A model generated the notes under the pieces. That model had not been told where the DNA came from and ran no database searches. It was given only the letters and a program-made list of their open reading frames with translations. A DNA stretch of 64,000 bases from Halodesulfovibrio sp. MK-HDV (GTDB taxonomy: Bacteria; Desulfobacterota; Desulfovibrionia; Desulfovibrionales; Desulfovibrionaceae). The position numbers and the translations under genes are program-made. Numbering within the stretch: the stretch's first letter is position 1; each line of letters begins with the position of its first letter. This document shows, in pieces, positions 45,328 through 53,253 of this stretch. Where the stretch lies: positions 248,001-312,000 of the forward strand of contig NZ_WYDS01000001.1 in assembly GCF_009914765.1 (NCBI RefSeq). Reading direction: 5' to 3'.

Positions 45328-46382
45328 TTGTAATAGATAATCTTTCCATAGAGCTGCCGAATTTTTCCGTATCGGATGTCTCGTTGCATATTCGCCGAGG
45401 AGAGTTTTTTGCGATTATGGGACCTACTGGTTCTGGTAAAACTCTAGTAATGGAAAGCATTGCGGGTATTGCTCCGCCGTACACTGGTTCTATTGCGATT
45501 AATGATGTGGATATCAGCAGTGCGCCGCCGGAAGATAGAAAAGTGAGCCTCGTGTATCAGGATCACTCACTATTCCCACACCTTACTGTGTTGCAGAATG
45601 TTATGTACGGCCAGCGATATCAGCAGATAAAAAAGGCTGAAGGGGAACGAATAGCACGAGATTTGTTGGAAACGCTGAATTTATCTCATGCGGTTGATCG
45701 GAAGCCTATGCGGTTGTCTGGTGGAGAGAAACAGCGTGTTTCTATCGCACGTGCACTCGCATGCAAGCCTGATGTGTTGCTGCTTGATGAACCTTTGTCG
45801 TCTCTAGATCCGCAATTTAAAGCCGATTTTCGTGCGGTATTGAAAAACATTCATACTCAGACAGGTATTACTATAGTTATGGTCACACATGACTTTGTGG
45901 ATGCACTTACATTGGCGGAGCAAGCGGCAGTTATTCATAAAGGTAAACTTTGTCAGCAAGGAGCTGTGCACGATATTTTCCACCACCCTGTTTCGTCTTT
46001 TGTAGCAGATTTCGTGGGCATTTCTAATGTGCTTCCTGCTTCGTTTACTGAGAACTCCTGTCTACTTTTTGATGGAGCATTGCGGATTCCGTCTGTTCGG
46101 CACGAATCTATGACACAGGGACTTGTAGCGATTAGGCCGGAGCATGTTTCGGTTCGTGAGCAGGATACGTTTGATCCGGATTGGGTTCGTTTTACCGGTA
46201 CATTAAAGCATCTTGATAAATATGGCTTAGCATGGCGCGGTATTGTTGAGTGCAAGGATCAAATATTAACGACAACACTTGATTCAAATGCTGTTTTCGC
46301 CAACACACTCCACCCCTCCATGACGGTTCATATTGGTTTCCCTGAAGCCGCAATTCACTATATGAGGGACGAGGCCGTTTAG
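45324..46382 (+). CDS. wtpC: Tungstate/molybdate ABC transporter ATP-binding protein WtpC
   Basis: The 352-residue ATPase has Walker A GPTGSGKT (33-40), signature LSGGEKQRVSIARAL, Walker B DVLLLDEPLSSLDP, the H-loop VTHDF, and a C-terminal regulatory/TOBE-like domain of about 120 residues (GLVAIRPEHVSV). This completes a wtpABC operon. Confidence 0.92.
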   Translation: MIVIDNLSIELPNFSVSDVSLHIRRGEFFAIMGPTGSGKTLVMESIAGIAPPYTGSIAINDVDISSAPPEDRKVSLVYQDHSLFPHLTVLQNVMYGQRYQQIKKAEGERIARDLLETLNLSHAVDRKPMRLSGGEKQRVSIARALACKPDVLLLDEPLSSLDPQFKADFRAVLKNIHTQTGITIVMVTHDFVDALTLAEQAAVIHKGKLCQQGAVHDIFHHPVSSFVADFVGISNVLPASFTENSCLLFDGALRIPSVRHESMTQGLVAIRPEHVSVREQDTFDPDWVRFTGTLKHLDKYGLAWRGIVECKDQILTTTLDSNAVFANTLHPSMTVHIGFPEAAIHYMRDEAV

Positions 46383-46455
46383 ATTCCTTGCGCTACGCAG
46401 ACTTCTTCTGTATCCCATAAAAAGATTTCGTATTTTTTATTCAGGAGAAGTTTTT

Positions 46456-46674
46456 ATGAAGGTTGTTAACCTATATCTCATGTTCACTGCTGCATGTATT
46501 GCTGGCGGCATATATCTGTTTCATCCCGAATTTGTGATGCAATATTTAGATACATTTGTAGTCGGCTTTGCAGCTCTTGCGTATTTTTTGTTTTTCCGTC
46601 CTTGGATGAAACAAAAACTGACTGGGAATAAGACTAAAAGAAACGAAACGAATGAAGATGATAAAAGCGAGTAG
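46456..46674 (+). CDS. Small membrane protein after wtpC
   Basis: The 72-residue protein has two hydrophobic helices (about 5-22 and 30-48) and a charged tail of about 20 residues (KQKLTGNKTKRNETNEDDK). A CAGGAGAAG site precedes ATG 46456. I do not recognise a family. It lies 73 bases downstream of wtpC and its stop codon is inside the terminator stem. It may be co-transcribed with wtpABC. Confidence 0.65.
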   Translation: MKVVNLYLMFTAACIAGGIYLFHPEFVMQYLDTFVVGFAALAYFLFFRPWMKQKLTGNKTKRNETNEDDKSE

Positions 46675-46696
46675 TGCTTCGGCACTACTCGCTTTT
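46663..46696. terminator. Bidirectional terminator overlapping the end of the small membrane gene
   Basis: AAAAGCGAGTAGTGC, loop TTCG, GCACTACTCGCTTTT. The stable TTCG tetraloop and perfect stem make this very strong; it also serves the minus-strand gene ending at 46729. Confidence 0.94.
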
Positions 46697-46728
46697 TTAT
46701 AGGGAAGACTTTTAGTCTGTAAGAGTCG

Positions 46729-47826
46729 TTACTTTGCTTGCTTCGTTATGTCTTTGTATTCTGGTTTGGAGTTCCACATAGGAATGGTGAGTATTTGGTC
46801 GCTTTCAAGTGGTAACTTATCAAGTTGTACCATGCGAATATCTTGGTTGTCGTATGTTCTAAAATAGCAACGATGACGTTTCAGATCGTATACAGCCGTC
46901 CATTGTGTGTAGTCTGCAGAAACTGAATCGTCTGGCTTAATATCTACAGCCACTCCTTTTACAATAGAGATGTTGTTAATAAGCAGAAAAGCCTGATTGA
47001 CAGCTTCATCCGCTGTTGCAATCGACTCTACAGAGTTGCTAAGCAAGGCCATACGTACGAATCGGGACGGTGGTGTGAAATCGCCGGGGAGCCCGACCAT
47101 TCCAGATCCTTGTCCAATTGGTGCCACATTATAATCACGAATGGTTGTAGGGGCGCTGTTTCTCGAAGTTAGATTTGCGTAGTTTGATAGATTCTGCAGG
47201 TGCCATGCGAATGGTGGAGAATTTGTAAATACGTTTACGGGGTTGTCTGCAACTACAATTTTACCATTAATTGGTTCTACGACAATGGATTTTCCTGTTT
47301 TATCCATTATGATCCAATGCATAGGTAAGATCATTCCCATTTTTTTAAAAGTGACACCTACAAGCTGAATTTTAGAAATTGCTTTTCTTACTTCATCCAG
47401 AGTAGCACATGTTCCTAAAATGAATGCACCAAATGCTTGAGGTGCAATAATATTGGCGGCATCATTATCTGTCGCTTTTGGGAAGCTTGCAATTCCGGGA
47501 AACCAAAATCCCCCGAGATAAAGCTCCTTCTCATTTATGCCATCAACAAACATTTTTTCGCCAAAAGCGTTGGGGCCAAGAAATGCATATTTGTTTTGCC
47601 ATGTCATGCCATCATTTCCGTCTGGTGCAGGGCTTACCCAGTCTTGCCCACGCGGTACAAATAGGATGTCGGACTTGAGAGGGGTACCAAATTCTAACGT
47701 ACGGGCAAAAGCAACGGCTCCGTCTGTAGCTTGAGTTTTTACTCCAGTGCAGGCCTGAGCAATTGTTGCATTGGAAACTAAGATTGCACAACAGAATAGA
47801 ACTAATAACCATTTAATCTTTAGCAT
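46729..47826 (-). CDS. Secreted linear-amide C-N hydrolase, choloylglycine hydrolase family
   Basis: The 365-residue precursor has a signal peptide ending AQA just before Cys26; that Cys becomes the N-terminal nucleophile after cleavage, as needed in Ntn hydrolases (CTGVKTQATDGAVAFARTLEFG). Further family motifs are GGFWFP, IIMDKTGKSIVVEP and FTNSPPFAWHLQNL. The family includes bile salt hydrolases, penicillin V acylases and acyl-homoserine-lactone acylases; the substrate here is unknown. A periplasmic location is implied. Confidence 0.88.
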   Translation of the reverse strand: MLKIKWLLVLFCCAILVSNATIAQACTGVKTQATDGAVAFARTLEFGTPLKSDILFVPRGQDWVSPAPDGNDGMTWQNKYAFLGPNAFGEKMFVDGINEKELYLGGFWFPGIASFPKATDNDAANIIAPQAFGAFILGTCATLDEVRKAISKIQLVGVTFKKMGMILPMHWIIMDKTGKSIVVEPINGKIVVADNPVNVFTNSPPFAWHLQNLSNYANLTSRNSAPTTIRDYNVAPIGQGSGMVGLPGDFTPPSRFVRMALLSNSVESIATADEAVNQAFLLINNISIVKGVAVDIKPDDSVSADYTQWTAVYDLKRHRCYFRTYDNQDIRMVQLDKLPLESDQILTIPMWNSKPEYKDITKQAK

Positions 47827-47921
47827 AGTTTTACCTTTTATAGCTCTAAATTTGAGTCTTTGGGATGAATTGTAGCATAAAGTTTGGTTTTAGACCGATG
47901 AGTTCTAAGTGATTGGGCAAG

Positions 47922-47950
47922 AAAAAAGGCAGCACTGAGTGCTGCCTTTT
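47922..47950 (-). terminator. Terminator of yhhQ
   Basis: AAAAGGCAGCA, loop CTGAG, TGCTGCCTTTT, 34 bases past the yhhQ stop codon. It can work in both directions. Confidence 0.85.
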
Positions 47951-47983
47951 ATTGATCATAAATGAGTTTGCTTTGTTACGGTC

Positions 47984-48616
47984 TTATACGACCTCTGCGG
48001 CTTGAGTTTGTTTCCGCAATGCATGGCACAGTATGTACACTATTGGAGTATCAAGAGCAGCAATTGCTAATTTAACCAGCCATTGGCCGAGTATTACTTC
48101 GCCAACAGGTAAAATTCCCCAAAATGCGATAGTCACAAATATTGTTGAATCAATGAGTTGGGAGACAATAGTGGACACGTTATTCCGTAACCATAGGTGC
48201 TTGCTGTTTGTCTTTTCTTTAAGAAGATGAAAAAGCCAAATGTCGTGCTTTTGGCTTACGATATAAGCAACCAATGAAGCTGCAACAATGCGGGGAGTAT
48301 TTCCGATAACAGCAGAAAAACTGTCTTGTCCGCCCCAGAAAGGAGCAGCCGGCCATGCAACAGCAATCCATGCAAGCGCGGATGTCATAACTAATGTAAT
48401 AAAACCACATTGAACAATATCGTTGGCGCATTCTTTGCCCCAGACTTCACTTATCACGTCAGAAACAATAAAAGTCAGAGAGTATGCTAGCACCCCTGCT
48501 GGCACAGCAAATCCTGCAACCATAATAATTTTACTGGAAATAAGCGCCGCAACAACAAGTCCGCCAACAAACAGGCTTAACAGCAAAGCAAGCGCTTTGC
48601 GGTCAAAAGAATCCAT
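47984..48616 (-). CDS. yhhQ: Queuosine precursor transporter
   Basis: YhhQ-type (VUT/ECF-like) transporters import preQ0 or preQ1. The 210-residue protein has six hydrophobic segments and the family patterns ALISSKIIMVAGFAVPAG, SLTFIVSDVISEVWGKE, VAASLVAYIVSQKHDIWLF and QLIDSTIFVTIAFWG. I chose ATG 48616, which follows AAGGAGTTT; a longer frame lacks a site. The gene is divergent from queF, which supports the role. Its 5' leader has two adjacent hairpins. Confidence 0.9.
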   Translation of the reverse strand: MDSFDRKALALLLSLFVGGLVVAALISSKIIMVAGFAVPAGVLAYSLTFIVSDVISEVWGKECANDIVQCGFITLVMTSALAWIAVAWPAAPFWGGQDSFSAVIGNTPRIVAASLVAYIVSQKHDIWLFHLLKEKTNSKHLWLRNNVSTIVSQLIDSTIFVTIAFWGILPVGEVILGQWLVKLAIAALDTPIVYILCHALRKQTQAAEVV

Positions 48617-48653
48617 ACGTAAACTCCTTGGGATCAACAGTCCTAAAGATGGG

Positions 48654-48700
48654 CATAACAGCCCTTCGCGATCGGGAAAACAGCCCCGGGCGAATAAATT
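48654..48700 (-). promoter_or_regulatory. Two tandem hairpins in the yhhQ leader
   Basis: On the minus strand CGGGGCTGTTTTCCCG is followed about 7 bases later by GGGCTGTTATGCCC; both are stem-loops with the same GGGCTGTT core. They lie 40-85 bases before the yhhQ start. A queuosine-precursor riboswitch would be expected here, but I cannot match a known preQ1 class by eye. Confidence 0.3.
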
Positions 48701-48775
48701 GCCAGTGCCCCCCTTGCCATTTGTGTTTTCCGAAGTCAAACTAACGTGCTTAATTAATGATAAGGAGAAGACAGC

Positions 48776-49279
48776 ATGTCTATTACCAAAAGTCAGGATA
48801 AAACAGACCACCTTCAAGCATTAGGCAAGGGTGGAGAAACTACATATCAGCTCGATGGACCACATTCTGGAATTCTTGAAACATTTCCGAATAATTACCC
48901 TAATCGACCATACATTGTGAGCGTAGAATTTCCCGAGTATACCTCACTTTGTCCTATGACCGGCCAGCCGGACTTTGGCTTGATCATCGTGGAGTATATT
49001 CCTAAAGAACGTATTGTGGAGTCTAAAAGTATCAAGTTGTATTTCTTCGCATATCGTAACCACCAGTCTTTTATGGAGACCATAGCGAACACGATGCTTG
49101 AAGATTTTGTTGAAGCGCTTGACCCGCTTTGGTGTCGTGTGAAGGGGCTGTTCAGCCCGCGTGGCGCGACCACGTTGCATGTATTTGCTGAGCATTTTGA
49201 TACTGGAGCTGATAATTTAGATGAAATTAAAGTAATAGTTTCAGAATGGAAGCAGGAAGCTAGCCGTCATTCTTCGTAA
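48776..49279 (+). CDS. queF: NADPH-dependent 7-cyano-7-deazaguanine reductase
   Basis: QueF reduces preQ0 to preQ1 in queuosine synthesis. The 167-residue unimodular form has the motif EFPEYTSLCPMTGQPDFG with the thioimide-forming Cys59 and Asp66, ESKSIKLYFFAYRNHQ (NADPH-binding QueF signature) and a late FSPRGATTLHVF. The ATG follows AAGGAGAAG. It is divergent from the transporter yhhQ. Confidence 0.95.
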   Translation: MSITKSQDKTDHLQALGKGGETTYQLDGPHSGILETFPNNYPNRPYIVSVEFPEYTSLCPMTGQPDFGLIIVEYIPKERIVESKSIKLYFFAYRNHQSFMETIANTMLEDFVEALDPLWCRVKGLFSPRGATTLHVFAEHFDTGADNLDEIKVIVSEWKQEASRHSS

Positions 49280-49301
49280 TATTTTTTCTGATTATGATAT
49301 G

Positions 49302-49330
49302 AAAAAGGGAGCAACACTGCTCCCTTTTTT
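49302..49330. terminator. Bidirectional terminator after queF
   Basis: AAAAAGGGAGCA, loop ACAC, TGCTCCCTTTTTT between converging genes. Confidence 0.9.
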
Positions 49331-49362
49331 ATATCGAAGTTTTCTTATTATGTTCAAAGTGG

Positions 49363-49899
49363 TTATTCTTTTTTTCGCTTATAACGCGTTTGAACAAGTG
49401 CATTGAGAAGTACTTGAGTTTCCATATGTTCAAAAGAAAGATGTGCCGGGAGCATTCCAAACAGTTTCGTCCCTCCCCCAAGCAACATTGGAACTGTGGA
49501 AATAATGACTTCATCGATCATATCTTTTTTAAGAAAGCTCTGAATGACGTTAGCGCCATCAATATAGAGCCTACTAAATCCTCTTTTATTCAAGGCAGTG
49601 ATGATGTCATTAATTTCACCCTGCATGATTTCTACGTTATCTTTGAGTTTGTCAGGGACAGAAGTTAAGGACGAGCTAAGAACAAATACTGGCTTTGAGT
49701 AATGCCATTCCCCACCAAATCCGAGTATTGTCTCAAATGTATTTCTTCCCATTATGACACAATCAACGCTCTGCATAAAATCTTGAAATCCAAAATCTAC
49801 GTTTTCAGGATTTGGGATGCACTCAAGGAAATCCAATTTATTATTTCTGTCAGCAATGTATCCATCGATGCTTGCACCAATAAAAACGAAGTTTGGCAT
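49363..49899 (-). CDS. Dihydrofolate reductase family (RibD C-terminal-like) protein
   Basis: The 178-residue protein starts MPNFVFIGASIDGYIADRNN and contains VIMGRNTFETILGFG, KPVFVLSSSL and RLYIDGANVIQSFLKK, typical of the YwjB/YyaP branch of the RibD C-terminal/DHFR-like family. These are putative NADPH-dependent reductases of unknown substrate, unlikely to be the cellular DHFR. I chose ATG 49899 with AGGAG five bases upstream; a GTG two codons earlier overlaps that site. Confidence 0.85.
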   Translation of the reverse strand: MPNFVFIGASIDGYIADRNNKLDFLECIPNPENVDFGFQDFMQSVDCVIMGRNTFETILGFGGEWHYSKPVFVLSSSLTSVPDKLKDNVEIMQGEINDIITALNKRGFSRLYIDGANVIQSFLKKDMIDEVIISTVPMLLGGGTKLFGMLPAHLSFEHMETQVLLNALVQTRYKRKKE

Positions 49900-50103
49900 T
49901 TTCACTCCTGTCTATTTCTATATTTGCTTTTTCTTTTATTTTAAAGAAAGCAAGTTACCTTTTTCCTTTGAGTTCGTCAGGTTTTGATATTCTGGAACAC
50001 GATTTTGATACATCGAAAAATTCAAGTCTTATCTCTTATTTGCCTAATTTGATGAAATTATTTCCCCTGTCTTAGTCGTTGCTCTTTTCTTTGACCTTGC
50101 TGC

Positions 50104-50117
50104 CTACCTTCTGGTAG
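50104..50117. promoter_or_regulatory. Operator-like palindrome 1 upstream of the OYE gene
   Basis: CTACCTTCTGGTAG: arms CTACC/GGTAG around TTCT, extended by one more pair (CCTACC/GGTAGG). It matches palindrome 2 in 12 of 14 positions. The centres are 70 bp apart. A TetR-family gene follows the OYE gene and is the natural candidate regulator. Confidence 0.5.
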
Positions 50118-50173
50118 GTAGAATTTAATCGCTGTTTTCAGCGTTGAAAAAGTATTTTGGACAAACAAGAAAT

Positions 50174-50187
50174 CTACTTTTTGGTAG
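50174..50187. promoter_or_regulatory. Operator-like palindrome 2 upstream of the OYE gene
   Basis: CTACTTTTTGGTAG, 22 bases before the OYE start codon. It shares CTAC-Y-TT-Y-TGGTAG with the copy at 50104. Confidence 0.5.
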
Positions 50188-50209
50188 AAACAAATCAGGA
50201 TAGGATATT

Positions 50210-51316
50210 ATGAAAAAAATTTTTGAGCGTACCCAGATTGGTAAGATGTCATTAAAGAATAGACTGGTTCGTGGTGCCACATGGGAAAATCTTGCAGAAT
50301 ATGATGGGCGGATGACAGAAAAGTTGTCCACTCTTTATGGAGAGCTGGCTCAAGGTGGTGTCGGGATGATTATTACCGGTTATGCGTTTGTAATGCCGGA
50401 TGAACAACCGAATCCCGGGATGATGGGAATATCTGATGACAAATTTATTGAGCAGTACAAAGCGCTCACCGATATGGTTCATGAACATGACTGTCGTATT
50501 GCTATGCAGATTGCATACGGTGGCTCTCAAACAAATTATCGAGTAGATGAGCGTACTATTTGGGGGCCTTCAGAGATACCTGACCCTGCTTTTGGCGTTA
50601 CACCAGTTCCCATGACTAAGGCAGAGATCAATGATCTTGTTATTGCGTACGGTAATGCTGCGCAGCGCGTTGAAGCAGCAGGTTTTGACGGTGTGGAAAT
50701 TCACGCAGCACATGGCTATCTGCTGAGCCAATTTTTAACTCCGCATACAAATCGTCGTACTGACGAATATGGTGGAAGCATCGAAAATCGATCACGCATT
50801 CTTGTTGAAGTGTATGCAGAGATTCGACGTCGTGTTGGCGATTTTCCTGTATTTCTTAAAATTAATGCTGAAGATTTTATTGAAGACGGTTTAACCTTTG
50901 AAGACAGTATGTACGTAGCGAAACTATTTGATACTTTGGGAATTGATATTCTCGATATCTCAGGTGGAACTTTTGCTTCGGGTAAAAAGATTCCCTGCCG
51001 TGGAAAGATCTCTGGGCCGGAAAAAGAAGCATACCACGCACAATATGCGGCTAGAATTGCCGAGGAAGTTAGCGTGACTGTTTTGGTGAGTGGTGGTATT
51101 CGTACGCCGCAGGTTATTGAGAATGTGTTGAACACAACGGGCATTCAGCTTGTCGGAATGGCAAGGCCTCTGCTTGCAGAGCCAGAATTGCCAAATCGTT
51201 GGCTTTCCGGTGATGAAGGTTCTCCGAAATGTATTTCTTGTAATGGCTGTTTCTCTCCAAAACCTAAGGGTAGCTACCCATGTGTGCTGCGCCCTTATGT
51301 AGCTTTTGAAGCATAA
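50210..51316 (+). CDS. Old yellow enzyme family NAD(P)H:flavin oxidoreductase
   Basis: The 368-residue FMN TIM barrel should reduce activated C=C bonds. It shows GVGMIITGYAFV, HAAHGYLLSQFLTP (His165 and His168 bind substrate, Tyr170 is the proton donor region), NRRTDEYGGSIENR and GMARPLLAEPELP. The end carries Cys341-x2-Cys344-x2-Cys347-x10-Cys358, close to but not identical with the 4Fe-4S pattern of dienoyl-CoA reductases, yet no second flavin domain follows. RBS AGGATAGGA precedes the ATG. A TetR regulator gene follows 30 bases downstream. Confidence 0.9.
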   Translation: MKKIFERTQIGKMSLKNRLVRGATWENLAEYDGRMTEKLSTLYGELAQGGVGMIITGYAFVMPDEQPNPGMMGISDDKFIEQYKALTDMVHEHDCRIAMQIAYGGSQTNYRVDERTIWGPSEIPDPAFGVTPVPMTKAEINDLVIAYGNAAQRVEAAGFDGVEIHAAHGYLLSQFLTPHTNRRTDEYGGSIENRSRILVEVYAEIRRRVGDFPVFLKINAEDFIEDGLTFEDSMYVAKLFDTLGIDILDISGGTFASGKKIPCRGKISGPEKEAYHAQYAARIAEEVSVTVLVSGGIRTPQVIENVLNTTGIQLVGMARPLLAEPELPNRWLSGDEGSPKCISCNGCFSPKPKGSYPCVLRPYVAFEA

Positions 51317-51346
51317 TTTATTAATATTTAAATCAATAGTTACGCA

Positions 51347-51913
51347 ATGCAAGATACAAAAAATACTATTCTAGATGTAGCTGAAGACTTTATTCGGCGA
51401 AACGGGCTTAATGCTGTAAGTTATAAGCATATCAGCGATGTTGTTGGTATTAAGAAAGCCAGCATTCATTACCATTTTCCGCAAAAAAAGGATTTGGTAA
51501 ATGCCCTTCTTCTCCGTTGTGAACAAACATACGGCTGTGAGTATCAAAGCATTGTGTCCAGTGCCTTGTCTGCACCGGAAAAACTTCGCAAGATTGCGGA
51601 TGTTTTCAAGCAAGGTACTGTTGCTGGAAAAGTTTGCCTAATGGGCGTTCTCAGTTCAGACCTGACATCACTTGATGAAAGCTCTCGGTTGATTCTAGAA
51701 AAGACCGCAGAAAGTACTGTTGCAACGTATGCAGCAATCTTCGAACAAGGACGGATAGAAGGATCAATGCATTTTGATGGTTCTGACTATAATGCAGCCT
51801 ATGCCTTCTTTTCAATGCTCATTGGTGCACAGATTATGGCACGAGTAAAAGGTGGAGCTGAGGCTCTACAGGCTGCGTCTGATGCAGTGATTGACGGATA
51901 TCTTAAAAATTAG
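51347..51913 (+). CDS. TetR/AcrR family transcriptional regulator
   Basis: The 188-residue protein has an N-terminal TetR helix-turn-helix (FIRRNGLNAVSYKHISDVVG, then IKKASIHYHFPQKKDLVNAL) and an all-helical ligand domain with Cys residues at about 64, 91 and others. It is 30 bases after the OYE gene and lies in the same orientation. Pairing of an OYE reductase with a TetR repressor recalls E. coli nemRA, in which the repressor senses electrophiles through cysteines. That function is inferred here. Confidence 0.88.
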   Translation: MQDTKNTILDVAEDFIRRNGLNAVSYKHISDVVGIKKASIHYHFPQKKDLVNALLLRCEQTYGCEYQSIVSSALSAPEKLRKIADVFKQGTVAGKVCLMGVLSSDLTSLDESSRLILEKTAESTVATYAAIFEQGRIEGSMHFDGSDYNAAYAFFSMLIGAQIMARVKGGAEALQAASDAVIDGYLKN

Positions 51914-51930
51914 CATTGCGAATACTATAA

Positions 51931-51966
51931 AAAAAGCCCCATACATTGTATGTAAGGGGCTTTTTT
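51931..51966 (+). terminator. Terminator after the TetR gene
   Basis: AAAAAGCCCC and GGGGCTTTTTT close a stem with an inner ATACA/TGTAT pairing. Confidence 0.9.
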
Positions 51967-52480
51967 AAACTAATATGCTTTTCTACATGAATTTTTGTAT
52001 GGAATTTTATGATGTGTGTTTTTATTTAGTTAATGAAATTAAATATAAGTTACTTCACAAATATCCTCTCGCTTCCCTGAATGCATAGGTATCGTTCTCT
52101 TTTATGTGAGAAAATGCAGCCTGATCTCTTTACATTATTGCTACTTTTTCATAGATAAATTGTGCTAATGGTTTAGTTTTTCTACAATATCATTGACAAA
52201 GAGCGCCGCAAGAGATTTTTAGCAGCTCCGCTACTTTATTTTTACGATGTTAAAGACAAAAAACGCGAAATTTCCTTTCGCCTGCTGGTTCTTTTGGCTT
52301 TTAACAGAGACGGTCAATAACCCTGCAAGATGATTTATCTGCAGTAGCCATGATCTTCACACCAAAATTAAAGGTAAGCATTCGTTTTACCGATTCTTTT
52401 TATAGCTTGTGGCTCGTTTTCACACGGAACATGCTGCTCATGGATGAGACACTCAAACTTTTTATTCCGGAAACAATGTG
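51967..52480. other. Long intergenic region before the second lolA
   Basis: About 510 bases without a supported gene. TTGTGC (52160-52165), 17 bases, TACAAT (52183-52188) is a fair promoter candidate on the plus strand. The rest shows no clear repeat or RNA. Confidence 0.4.
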
Positions 52481-53104
52481 ATGCGAACATTTTTTATGAG
52501 TTTATTGGTGCTGATTCTTTTGACAGCGCCCTCTACTTCGTTTTGCAAAGAGACCTCTCTTTTTGAACGTATCAAGCTTGCCAATGCAAATGTTTCAGTT
52601 ATCAAAACAGCCTTTACCCAATGTACCAATCTGGCACTCTTCGATGAACCCTTGATGGTATCGGGTGATCTTATTGTCGAAAAGCCACAGAATTTACGCT
52701 GGGAGTATAGTCAGCCTACTTCATCAGGTTTTATTTTAAATACTGATGGTGGATTACAATGGAGCAGTACTGGAAAAAATTGTTCTGTTATGCGTACTGA
52801 ACTTTCCCCTTCTCTTCGCATGATGGCTAACCAGATGTTGCGTTGGGTAAATATTGATGAAGAAGCTTTGTCTAAAGATTTTCACATTAAGGTTACCGAA
52901 TCCGATAAGCCAACTATTATGTTGCGCCCTAAAGATGGCGACCTGGCAAGGTTTATTAAGTGCATTTCTATTGAGCTTCCTGCATCACTAATTGGTGTTA
53001 AAACTATCGTGGTTACTGAGGCGAATGACAGTTTAGTTACTTTAGCATTTCAGAAGGCAGAAATTAATCTGAAACTGGAACCGACTACATTTAAAAAGCC
53101 ATAA
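52481..53104 (+). CDS. LolA-like periplasmic lipoprotein carrier, second copy
   Basis: The precursor of about 207 residues has a signal peptide (MRTFFMSLLVLILLTAPSTS) and LolA-type strands: VIKTAFTQCTNLALFDEPLM, VSGDLIVEKPQNLRWEYSQP and GGLQWSSTGKNCSVMRTEL. It is clearly different from the canonical lolA at 11576. Such paralogues occur with dedicated lipid or lipoprotein export systems, for example aryl polyene clusters, where a LolA and a DUF3261 lipoprotein pair up. ATG 52481 is preceded by CGGAAA; a GTG is one codon earlier. Confidence 0.78.
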   Translation: MRTFFMSLLVLILLTAPSTSFCKETSLFERIKLANANVSVIKTAFTQCTNLALFDEPLMVSGDLIVEKPQNLRWEYSQPTSSGFILNTDGGLQWSSTGKNCSVMRTELSPSLRMMANQMLRWVNIDEEALSKDFHIKVTESDKPTIMLRPKDGDLARFIKCISIELPASLIGVKTIVVTEANDSLVTLAFQKAEINLKLEPTTFKKP

Positions 53105-53253
53105 TCCTCTATTTGGGAAGGCTTATCTCGTTTAATGCATGGCATCCAAAAGATGTTTCATCTGGGATGGAATTAAATGCGATGATGGGGTCTGCTAGTA
53201 TTATTTGCGCGCTTTTTGCTTTCCTAGCCTCACTCTCAAAGGAGACTTAGCTC

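Noticed and set aside
48617-48775. Call of a preQ1 riboswitch
   Set aside because: Expected by context, but neither the class I nor class II sequence signature is seen; recorded only as a structured leader.
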